Shown piece after piece: positions 7,893-14,113 of a stretch of 23,811 bases of DNA. How positions within the stretch are numbered: the first letter of the stretch is position 1; the number at the start of each line of letters is the position of its first letter. The notes under the pieces were generated by a model that ran no database searches, had not been told where the DNA came from, and worked only from the letters and a program-made list of their open reading frames with translations. The stretch is from JAWLCG01 sp041687295 (lineage in GTDB: Bacteria; Planctomycetota; Phycisphaerae; SM23-33; FEN-1343), in NCBI GenBank assembly GCA_041687295.1, contig JAWLCG010000027.1:1-23811 (forward strand). The letters are read 5' to 3'. A program made the translations under genes and the position numbers.

Positions 7893-7920
7893 GCTGAGCC
7901 CTCAATGCTGGCGCGGCCTG

Positions 7921-8595
7921 TCAATCCGGGCTTTGGGACACCGTCTGGTCCAGGCCCGGCTGGGACGAGGGCGTCCACTGCACGCCGACTCGCCGCCACC
8001 CCAGCAGCGTATCCACCCGGAGCACCGCCCGCGGCGCATAGCCGAACCCCTCGTGCAGCCGTCGCGAACGGTCGTTGTCGACCCGCACGAAGGCCCACAG
8101 GCAATCCGCCCCGCGGGCGCGGGCGACCTGCTCGGCCAGGCCCTGCCCGCACCGCGCGATCCCCTGCCGCCGCCGGTCCGGACGCACCCAGATCCGCCGG
8201 ATGCTCCAGGCCCCCTCGCAGGCCGGGCCCATCAGCCGCATCGTCGGATCGCTCTGCGAGACCCAGGCGGTGTAAACCACCTCGCCGGTCCGCCGGTCGC
8301 GGCCTATGAGGGTGTGCTCGTCGGGCCTGAGCTGCTCGGCCAGACGCGACCGCATCCGCCAACCGCGGTAACGCAGCTCCGCCGACAGGGCCGGCAGGTC
8401 TGAGCGGCAGGCCGGGGTGAACTGCACGTCGGGATGCTCCGACAGAGCCTGCTCGTCCAGGGCCTTGCCATAGGCCAGGTAGTCAGTCCGGTCCGCCAGC
8501 CACTGCCGCAGTCGCCGCAGCCGCCGACCGAGTTCCCGGGGCGCCAGCCGCCATCCAGACTTCCACTGATTGGCCGGTAGTGAGGCAATTGTCAC
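7921..8595 (-). CDS. GNAT-family N-acetyltransferase
   Basis: Acetyl-CoA-dependent acetyltransferase of unknown substrate. Motif A is clear: RRIWVRPDRRRQGIARCGQG, with the R-x-x-Q-G-I-A pyrophosphate loop, followed by an Asn/Arg-rich turn (VDNDRSRRLHEGFGY) typical of the GNAT C-terminal half. The N-terminal part (RELGRRLRRLRQWLADRT onward) is helical, unrelated to the fold core. The start is a GTG at 8595 preceded by GGAGGAG with six bases of spacing. An ATG at 8610 is the alternative. A longer frame to 8799 is open, but a -10-like TAGAAT at 8621-8626 overlaps the ATG at 8622, making the longer forms unlikely. The gene converges on the kinase gene with only 28 bases between the stops and diverges from the sulfatase. 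Confidence 0.8.
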   Translation of the reverse strand: MTIASLPANQWKSGWRLAPRELGRRLRRLRQWLADRTDYLAYGKALDEQALSEHPDVQFTPACRSDLPALSAELRYRGWRMRSRLAEQLRPDEHTLIGRDRRTGEVVYTAWVSQSDPTMRLMGPACEGAWSIRRIWVRPDRRRQGIARCGQGLAEQVARARGADCLWAFVRVDNDRSRRLHEGFGYAPRAVLRVDTLLGWRRVGVQWTPSSQPGLDQTVSQSPD

Positions 8596-8620
8596 ATCAA
8601 GCTCCTCCATCGACTCGGGC

Positions 8621-8626
8621 ATTCTA
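8621..8626 (-). promoter_or_regulatory. -10-like TAGAAT for the GNAT gene
   Basis: In minus sense TAGAAT is followed by GCCCGAG and then the GGAGGAG ribosome site. The surroundings resemble the lipM -10 (TATAATGCCCGACG). No -35 match is seen. Confidence 0.35.
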
Positions 8627-8786
8627 GCCGCCGTCAGGGCCGACAGACACGAGGAGCGATACTGAAGAAAGGGACAGCAAAACCCCGGGCGGTTCACACG
8701 ACTCGCCCAGAGCACCCCTGACAACCGCTGAGCGTTCGGGCCCTGCATCTTGACGCGGGGGCGGCTTATGCGTACTGGTAGGGGCC

Positions 8787-8793
8787 AAGGAGG
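8787..8793 (+). promoter_or_regulatory. Strong ribosome binding site of the sulfatase
   Basis: AAGGAGG lies eight bases before the ATG at 8802 and fixes that start. This shows that the protein really begins at MQRPNILF, without a signal peptide. A TTGACG hexamer at 8750-8755 could be a -35, but I see no good -10 for it. Confidence 0.7.
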
Positions 8794-8801
8794 CCTCAAC
8801 C

Positions 8802-10298
8802 ATGCAGCGACCGAATATCCTGTTCTGCCTGGCCGATGACGCGGGGATGCACTTCGGCGCCTACGGGTGCCGCTGGGTCCGCACGCCGGGCTTCGACCGC
8901 GTGGCCCGCGAGGGCATCCTGATGCAGCGGGCCTACACGCCCAACAGCAAGTGCGCCCCCAGCCGGGCCTGCATCCTGACGGGGCGAAACAGCTGGCAGC
9001 TCGAGCAGGCCGCCAACCACAGCGCCTACTTCCCCGCCAAATTCAAGGGCGTCTGGGAGGCCCTGGGCGACGCGGGCTACTTCGTCGGCCACACGCGCAA
9101 GGGCTGGGCGCCCGGCGACCCGGGCACCGTCAACGGCAAACCCCGCCAGCTCACCGGACCGGCCTGGAACGCCCGCACGCTCGAACCGCCGGCCAGCGGC
9201 ATCTGCAACAACGACTACGCGGGCAACTTCGAGGCTTTCCTGGACGATCGGCCTGGCGATCAGCCTTTCGCCTTCTGGTATGGCTGCGTCGAGCCGCACC
9301 GCGGCTACGAGTATGGCTCGGGCGTCGCCAAGGGCGGGCGCAGCCTCGACGAGATCGACCGCGTGCCGGGCATCTGGCCCGACAGCGAAATCGTCCGCAA
9401 CGACCTGCTCGACTACGGCTACGAGGTCGAGCACTTCGACCGCCACCTCCAGCGGATGCTGGAAACCCTCGAGCAGCGCGGCCTGCTGGCCAACACGCTC
9501 GTCGTCGTCACCAGCGACAACGGCATGCCCTTCCCCCGCGCCAAAGGCCAGGAGTACGAGTACAGCAACCACCTGCCCATGGCCGTCATGTGGCCGGCGG
9601 GCCTGCAGGCCCCGGGGCGGCGGGTGGAAGACTACGTCAGCTTCATCGACCTGGCGCCGACGTTCCTGGAAGTCGCCGGCGTCAGCCAGGCCGACAGCGG
9701 CATGCAGCCCATCACGGGGCGCAGCCTTATGGACATTCTGCAGGCCCAGCGAGCCGGGCAGGTCAGCCCCGAACGCGACCACGTGCTGATCGGCAAGGAG
9801 CGCCACGACGTGGGCCGACCCCACGACTGGGGCTACCCGATCCGCGGCATCTTCCGCGACGGCTGGCTCTACCTGCGCAACTTCGAGACCGACCGCTGGC
9901 CCGCCGGCAACCCCGAGACGGGCTACCTCAACTGCGACGGCAGCCCGACCAAGACCGAGATCCTCAAGGCCCGCCTCGACCCCGAGCGGCGCCACCTCTG
10001 GGAGCTCGCCTTCGGCAAAAGGCCGGCCGAGGAACTCTACCACGTCGACGACGACCCCGACTGCCTGACCAACCTCGCCGACGCCCCCGAGCACGCCGCC
10101 CGCAAGCAGCAGATGGCCGACCAGATGGTCCAGGAGCTCACGGCCCAGGGCGACCCCCGCATGGCCGGCCAGGGCCACGTCTTCGACGAGTACCCGCCCG
10201 CCACCGACCAGCACGACTTCTACGAACGCTACAAGGCCGGCGAGAAGCTCCGCGCCGGCTGGGTCAACGACACCGACTTCGAGACCATTGACCCGTAG
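8802..10298 (+). CDS. Formylglycine-dependent sulfatase (family S1, N-sulfatase-like)
   Basis: Hydrolyses sulfate esters or N-sulfate of a carbohydrate. The 498-residue protein opens with NILFCLADDAG (metal ligands D12, D13) and has the activation motif C51-A-P-S-R55 followed by ACILTGR; C51 would be converted to formylglycine by a separate maturase not in this window. H166 (EPHRG) and D239-N240 (TSDNG) complete the expected active-site set. The C-terminal subdomain EELYHVDDDPDCLTNLA is the usual sulfatase ending. By general look it resembles heparan N-sulfatase-type members, but the substrate cannot be fixed. Unlike many planctomycete sulfatases it has no signal peptide, so it probably acts in the cytoplasm. 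It is followed after 39 bases by the GH4 gene and is probably co-transcribed. The stop TAG lies inside a perfect hairpin. Confidence 0.92.
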   Translation: MQRPNILFCLADDAGMHFGAYGCRWVRTPGFDRVAREGILMQRAYTPNSKCAPSRACILTGRNSWQLEQAANHSAYFPAKFKGVWEALGDAGYFVGHTRKGWAPGDPGTVNGKPRQLTGPAWNARTLEPPASGICNNDYAGNFEAFLDDRPGDQPFAFWYGCVEPHRGYEYGSGVAKGGRSLDEIDRVPGIWPDSEIVRNDLLDYGYEVEHFDRHLQRMLETLEQRGLLANTLVVVTSDNGMPFPRAKGQEYEYSNHLPMAVMWPAGLQAPGRRVEDYVSFIDLAPTFLEVAGVSQADSGMQPITGRSLMDILQAQRAGQVSPERDHVLIGKERHDVGRPHDWGYPIRGIFRDGWLYLRNFETDRWPAGNPETGYLNCDGSPTKTEILKARLDPERRHLWELAFGKRPAEELYHVDDDPDCLTNLADAPEHAARKQQMADQMVQELTAQGDPRMAGQGHVFDEYPPATDQHDFYERYKAGEKLRAGWVNDTDFETIDP

Positions 10299-10319
10299 GG
10301 CGGGCAATGCCCGCCCTAC
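10295..10319 (+). repeat. Perfect GTAGGGCGGGC hairpin spanning the sulfatase stop
   Basis: GTAGGGCGGGC-aat-GCCCGCCCTAC: 11-bp perfect arms and a 3-base loop. The sulfatase TAG is bases 2-4 of the left arm. It sits between two genes of a probable operon, nine bases before the AGGAGA ribosome site of the GH4 gene, so it could tune the relative expression of the two genes. Confidence 0.7.
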
Positions 10320-10337
10320 ATCACCGCAGGAGAGACC

Positions 10338-11720
10338 ATGACCGCGACGCAGACATCGGCCCGGCAGATTCGGATCACCTACATCGGCGGCGGCAGCCGC
10401 TACTGGGCGCCGCAGCTGATGGGCGACCTGGCCCGCACAGCCCAGCTGGGGGGCGAGTTGGTGCTGTACGACATCAATCACGCCGCGGCCAAGGCCAACG
10501 TCGAAGTCGCCAACGCCATCTTCAGCCACCCCCAGGCGACCACGAGTTTCAAGACCACCGCCGTGAGTGATCTCGACAAGGCCCTTAGGGGCGCCGACTT
10601 CGTGGTCATGTCGATCGAGCCGGGGCCCATCACCGCCCGCTACGCCGACCTGGAGATCCCCCGCAAGGCCGGCATCCTCCAGCCCGTGGGCGACACGACG
10701 GGGCCCGGCGGCATCCTCCGCGCCCTGCGGGCCGTGCCGATTTACGCCGACTACGCCCACCGCATCATGGCCCAGTGCCCCAAGGCGTGGGTCATCAACT
10801 ACACCAACCCGATGACGCTCTGCACCGCCGCCCTGTACGCGGCCGAGCCGGACATCCAGGCCTTCGGCTGCTGCCACGAGGTCTTCGGCACGCAGAACCG
10901 CATCGCCAAACTGGTGGCCGAGTGGTTCAAGGTCGACGTGCCGCCGCGGCAGGCCATTCGCACCGACGTGTCGGGCGTGAACCACTTCACCTGGGTCACG
11001 CATGCCCGCTGGCAGGGCGAGGACCTGATGGGCCGCCTGCGTGAGATGGTGTCCGACGACCGCTTCTTCCGCAGCCGCACCCGGGCGGCCGAGCAGCGCA
11101 AGGCCAAGGGCCAGTTCTTCGGCTCCGACGGCATGATCGCCTTCGATTTGCTCCGCCGCTTCGGCGCGCTGGGGGCGGCCGGCGACCGCCACCTGGCCGA
11201 GTTCGTCCCGTGGTACCTCCGCAGCGAGGCCGACCTGCACCGCTGGGGCGTCGTGCTGACGCCGTACTCGTGGCGTGTGAAGAACGCCCGGCAGAAGGAT
11301 AAGAGTTACAAGGCTCCCTCCCCTGACAGCGCCCTGCCCTACTCGGGCGAGGAGGGCGTACTGCAGATGCTGGCCCTGCTGGGCCTGGGCGACCTGGACA
11401 CGAACGTCAACCTGCCCAACCGCGGCCAGGCGCCCGACCTGCCGCTCGGCGCCGTCGTCGAGACCAACGCCCAGTTCCGCCGCAACAGCGTCACGCCAGT
11501 GACGGCCTCGGCCCTGCCCGAGCAGGCCGCCGAGTGCGTCAGCCGCGTCATCGCCGTCCAGGAGACGACCCTGCAGGCCGCCCTCGACCGCGACGTTGAC
11601 CTGGCCTTCCAGGCCCTGCTCAACGACCCGCTGGTGACCATCGCCACCGACCAGGCCCACAAGATGTTCACCGCCATGCTCCGGCACGTCAAAGACCTGC
11701 TGCCGGGCTGGAAGATCTGA
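10338..11720 (+). CDS. Family GH4 glycosidase, probable alpha-galacturonidase type
   Basis: GH4 enzymes cleave glycosides by an NAD+- and Mn2+-dependent oxidation-elimination mechanism. The 460-residue protein has the dinucleotide fold at its start (ITYIGGGSRYWAP, 13-25), the NYTNP segment (154-158), the metal-binding C179-H180 and N215-H216 (GVNHFTW). The four residues C-H-E-V (179-182) are informative: as I recall the literature, CHEV marks the alpha-galacturonidases of the LplD type, as opposed to CHSV (alpha-galactosidase), CHGx, CDMP or CN(V/I)P. Its likely substrate is thus a terminal alpha-linked galacturonic acid. Cytoplasmic, with no signal peptide. AGGAGA four bases before the ATG supports the start. 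With the sulfatase upstream it forms a two-gene unit; the GH2 glucuronidase-like gene converges from the other side. Confidence 0.9.
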   Translation: MTATQTSARQIRITYIGGGSRYWAPQLMGDLARTAQLGGELVLYDINHAAAKANVEVANAIFSHPQATTSFKTTAVSDLDKALRGADFVVMSIEPGPITARYADLEIPRKAGILQPVGDTTGPGGILRALRAVPIYADYAHRIMAQCPKAWVINYTNPMTLCTAALYAAEPDIQAFGCCHEVFGTQNRIAKLVAEWFKVDVPPRQAIRTDVSGVNHFTWVTHARWQGEDLMGRLREMVSDDRFFRSRTRAAEQRKAKGQFFGSDGMIAFDLLRRFGALGAAGDRHLAEFVPWYLRSEADLHRWGVVLTPYSWRVKNARQKDKSYKAPSPDSALPYSGEEGVLQMLALLGLGDLDTNVNLPNRGQAPDLPLGAVVETNAQFRRNSVTPVTASALPEQAAECVSRVIAVQETTLQAALDRDVDLAFQALLNDPLVTIATDQAHKMFTAMLRHVKDLLPGWKI

Positions 11721-11731
11721 CGCAGCGCGTT

Positions 11732-11801
11732 GGCCGGGCGCAGTCCGGCTGGGGAAAGAGGTCCCATGTAGCGCCTTGTCCCAGCCGGACTGCGTCCGGC
11801 C
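11732..11801. terminator. Large inverted pair between converging transcripts
   Basis: Arms of 22 bp (11732-11753 and 11780-11801) pair with a single G-T mismatch around a 26-base loop. Each arm also holds a smaller palindrome, best in the right arm (CCGGAC-TGC-GTCCGG). It starts 12 bases after the GH4 stop and could end transcription; it lacks a T-run, so factor-independent termination is uncertain. Confidence 0.5.
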
Positions 11802-11857
11802 TACGAGACTCGGACGTGCGTGTGGGTTGTGCCGCCGAAGGGTCGGCCCGCCCCGAT

Positions 11858-11881
11858 GCCCACGGATTGCCATCCGTGGGC
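11858..11881 (+). repeat. GCCCACGG hairpin, copy 1
   Basis: GCCCACGGAT-TGCC-ATCCGTGGGC, perfect 10-bp arms, then TTGG. Family copies lie at 16746, 20461 and 23333. Confidence 0.75.
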
Positions 11882-11940
11882 TTGGGTAAAACGGCACCGT
11901 CAGTCCGTATGCGCAATCGGGGGGACGGTCCTGTTTTGCC

Positions 11941-11981
11941 GGGCGTTCAACTCGTTGCGCGAGCAACGCAGTGGCTCGCCC
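11941..11981. repeat. Hairpin repeat with GCGA loop
   Basis: Outer arms GGGCG / CGCCC and inner stem CGTTGC-gcga-GCAACG. A GNRA-type loop closes the inner stem. I see no second copy in this window. Confidence 0.45.
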
Positions 11982-11991
11982 TGCAATGATC

Positions 11992-12024
11992 CCCTCTGTG
12001 TCTTACCTCTGTGCTCTCTGTACC
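11992..12024 (-). repeat. CTCTGTG element, copy 2
   Basis: CCTCTGTGTCTTACCTCTGTGCTCTCTG in broken form; downstream of the minus-strand GH2 gene, about 82 bases after its stop. Confidence 0.65.
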
Positions 12025-12106
12025 ACTAACCTGCAGAATCACGATCTTCTGTAACGATTTCCCCTGCACCGCCGGCAGAGAAACAGCCCCGGGCTCTATA
12101 CCGAGC

Positions 12107-13789
12107 CTACTGCAGGCGGCGGTAGTGGGCCTGGACGACCTCGTAGGCCAGCTTGGGCCGGCGGTACTCGTCGAGGACGCCCTTGTTGTTGAATGCCCTC
12201 GGCCGGCCCATGGCGACGCGATCGGCAGTGCGGATGTCGCAGAACTGCCAGATGCTCAGGCCGCAGATGCGGGTCGTGCCCTCGAAGAGGTGGCGGATCG
12301 TCGTGTCCAGGTGCTTGGCCTGGTACTGCTCGGACCAGTAGGTTTCGTTCTGGTCGCGCCAGCCGTAGACGGCGCCGGCCCCGATCTCGGAGATGATCAT
12401 GGGCTTGCCGCCCTGGCCGGCAGGGCCATCGATCTGGGCGATGATCTTGTCGATCCATCCCGCGATGGTGTCGATCCCCCCGCCGTACCAGCCCGGGTAG
12501 CAGTTGATGCTGATCACGTCGGCCAGGTCGAAGCAGGTGTCGTCGAAGGGGTGGTTGGACGCGTACGTGACCGGCCGGGTCGCGTCGAGTTCGCGGATGC
12601 GGGCAATCAGCCTCGCCACGCCGGGGCGAACCTCGGGCACGTGGAAGTCGGCCTCGTTGAGCAGGCCCCACAGGATGACGCAGGCGTGGTTGCGGCTCAT
12701 CGCGACCATCTCTTCGGTCTGCGTCAGCTGGGCGGCGAGGTAGTGCTCGTCGGTGAGCTGCTCGGCCCGCTGCTGCCAGCCGATCGACTCGTTCCAGACG
12801 AGGATGCCCGCCTCGTCGCACAGGTCCAGGAACCGCAGGTCCTGGGGGTAATGGCTGCCGCGGACGAAGTTGCAGCCCATGTCGCGCAGGCGCTGCACGT
12901 CGGCGATCTGGACCATGTCCGGCACGGTGTGGCCGAACTGCGGGTGGGCCTCGTGGCGGCAGAAGCCCAGCAGGCGCACCGGCTGATCGTTGATGTGGAT
13001 CTGTCGGCCCCGCACGGCCACCTGTCGGATGCCGATCCGCTCGGCGCGGTCATCCTCGCCCAGCGTCACGCCGACGAGGTGCAGGCTGGGCTGCTCGGGC
13101 GACCAGAGGGCGGCGCCCTCCAGCGTCAGCGTCCGCTCGATCGTGCCGCCGGCGGCGTCGAGGGTGACCGCCTCGCGCAGGACCTCGCGCCCGTCGCAGC
13201 GGATGGCCAGCTCGGCCTGGCCGGCCCGGTCGGCGCCGTAGTCCACCTGCACCCGCACCTGCCGGGCGCGGTAGTCGGTCGTGTCGATGCGGACGGCGTC
13301 GATCCATGCCTGGCCGAGGCGGTGCAGCTCGACGCCCCGGCTGATGCCGCCGAAGTGGTACCAGTCGAAGTAGTCCAGGTGCAGCGGGCAACGCTCGTAG
13401 TCGAAGCGGTTGTCGGCCAGGATGACCAGCTCGGCCTCGCCGGGGGCGGGGTTCTCGATGTCGAAGCTGAACCGCGTGAAGCCGCCCACGTGCTCGCCGA
13501 GGCGCTGGCCGTTGAGGAAGGCCCGCCCCCAGTGGTGCAGCCCGTCGATGACCAGCCGATGGCGCGTCGCGTCGGTGAAGAGCACGCGCGTGCGGTAGGC
13601 GGCCAGGCCGCGCCGGGCCGCGTAGGCCGGCGTGGCGTCGAAGCAGCCCGGGACGGCCATGCGGTCGTCAAAGGCGATGGCCCCGACGTCCACGCTGTCG
13701 GCGTCGACGTCCCCCAGGAACGAAAAATCCCACACGCCGCTCAGGTCGTCCACGCGGCGGATCTCATGTTGACGGAATCGGCGATGCAT
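12107..13789 (-). CDS. GH2 beta-glucuronidase-like glycosidase
   Basis: Retaining exo-glycosidase predicted to remove a terminal beta-linked uronic acid. Numbered from the ATG at 13789 (560 residues), it has the GH2 jelly-roll domain (about 10-165), an immunoglobulin-like domain (165-262) and a barrel starting at RLLGFCRHEAHPQFG. The acid/base is E379 in WGLLNEAD and the nucleophile E468 in IISEIGA. N534-N535-K536 in FNNKGVLDEYRRPK matches the NxK motif that binds the uronate carboxylate in beta-glucuronidases and is absent from beta-galactosidases. Beta-galacturonidase is a reasonable alternative. GGGAGG nine bases upstream supports this ATG; an open frame runs up to 13861 but looks like leader. 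No signal peptide. Its neighbours, the sulfatase and the CHEV-type GH4, point to the same uronide-rich substrate. Confidence 0.88.
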   Translation of the reverse strand: MHRRFRQHEIRRVDDLSGVWDFSFLGDVDADSVDVGAIAFDDRMAVPGCFDATPAYAARRGLAAYRTRVLFTDATRHRLVIDGLHHWGRAFLNGQRLGEHVGGFTRFSFDIENPAPGEAELVILADNRFDYERCPLHLDYFDWYHFGGISRGVELHRLGQAWIDAVRIDTTDYRARQVRVQVDYGADRAGQAELAIRCDGREVLREAVTLDAAGGTIERTLTLEGAALWSPEQPSLHLVGVTLGEDDRAERIGIRQVAVRGRQIHINDQPVRLLGFCRHEAHPQFGHTVPDMVQIADVQRLRDMGCNFVRGSHYPQDLRFLDLCDEAGILVWNESIGWQQRAEQLTDEHYLAAQLTQTEEMVAMSRNHACVILWGLLNEADFHVPEVRPGVARLIARIRELDATRPVTYASNHPFDDTCFDLADVISINCYPGWYGGGIDTIAGWIDKIIAQIDGPAGQGGKPMIISEIGAGAVYGWRDQNETYWSEQYQAKHLDTTIRHLFEGTTRICGLSIWQFCDIRTADRVAMGRPRAFNNKGVLDEYRRPKLAYEVVQAHYRRLQ

Positions 13790-14110
13790 TTCTTGGAGCC
13801 TCCCTTGGCTGGTTCGGCGGTTGCGAGCCCCCTTTCTTACATCCCCGCGCCCAGGATGCAAGGGGACGTCTTGAGGACCAGGCGGAAGTAGGGCACGTGG
13901 GTTCTCGCCGAAGCGTAGCGCCGGCGAGGCCCCGCGTGCCGCCGGTGGCGTGAAAGGGTGCGGGTGCCGTGGCTGGGCCGTCTGCAGCCACGTCTATCGG
14001 GCATCGAGCCAAAGCGGCGTCCAGGCCGCCGCACTCCATACACCCCAGGCAGGCTTGGCCTCCCGAGGCGGTACGCAGAACCGCTCGCTGCGCTCGCGAA
14101 CCTACGTACC
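13790..14110. other. Intergenic region between pepF and the GH2 gene
   Basis: No gene seen. It carries a hairpin CTCGCCG / CGGCGAG (about 13903-13928), a CGTGGCT hairpin (13962-13994), a GCGGC/GCCGC inverted pair near 14010-14030, and the hairpin that follows the pepF stop (14070-14113). Confidence 0.55.
13962..13994 (+). repeat. CGTGGCT hairpin, copy C
   Basis: GGGTGC then arms CGTGGCTG / CAGCCACG with a 9-base loop. Same length, ends and orientation as copy A at 2705. Confidence 0.65.
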
Positions 14111-14113
14111 CTA
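14070..14113 (-). repeat. GTAGGGTACG hairpin at the pepF stop
   Basis: Directly after the pepF TAG, minus sense GGTACGTAG pairs with CTGCGTACC (one G-T). The loop holds the CTCGCTGCGCTCG core (14084-14096). A related hairpin with changed but still pairing arms lies at 23209-23262. Confidence 0.6.

Larger units (their letters stand above)
11721..12106. other. Convergent intergenic region packed with repeats
   Basis: No gene. In order it contains the large inverted pair 11732-11801, a GCCCACGG hairpin (11858-11881), a hairpin at 11941-11981, a CTCTGTG element (11992-12024) and a short GGCTC/GAGCC hairpin directly after the GH2 stop (12091-12107). Small open frames here consist of repeats and are not credible. 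Confidence 0.7.

Noticed and set aside
8596..8799. N-terminal extension of the GNAT protein to 292 residues
   Set aside because: The extension has no family similarity that I can see, crosses a -10-like hexamer, and the GTG at 8595 has a much better ribosome site.
8796..11966. 1056-residue open frame on the minus strand opposite the sulfatase and GH4 genes
   Set aside because: It spans two well-supported genes and the gap between them; its sequence shows no domain.
11820..12029. 69-residue open frame after the GH4 gene
   Set aside because: Built from the GCCCACGG hairpin, another hairpin and a CTCTGTG element; no ribosome site.
12011..13891. 626-residue open frame on the plus strand opposite the GH2 glucuronidase-like gene
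   Set aside because: Shadow frame of a gene with intact catalytic residues; starts inside a CTCTGTG element.
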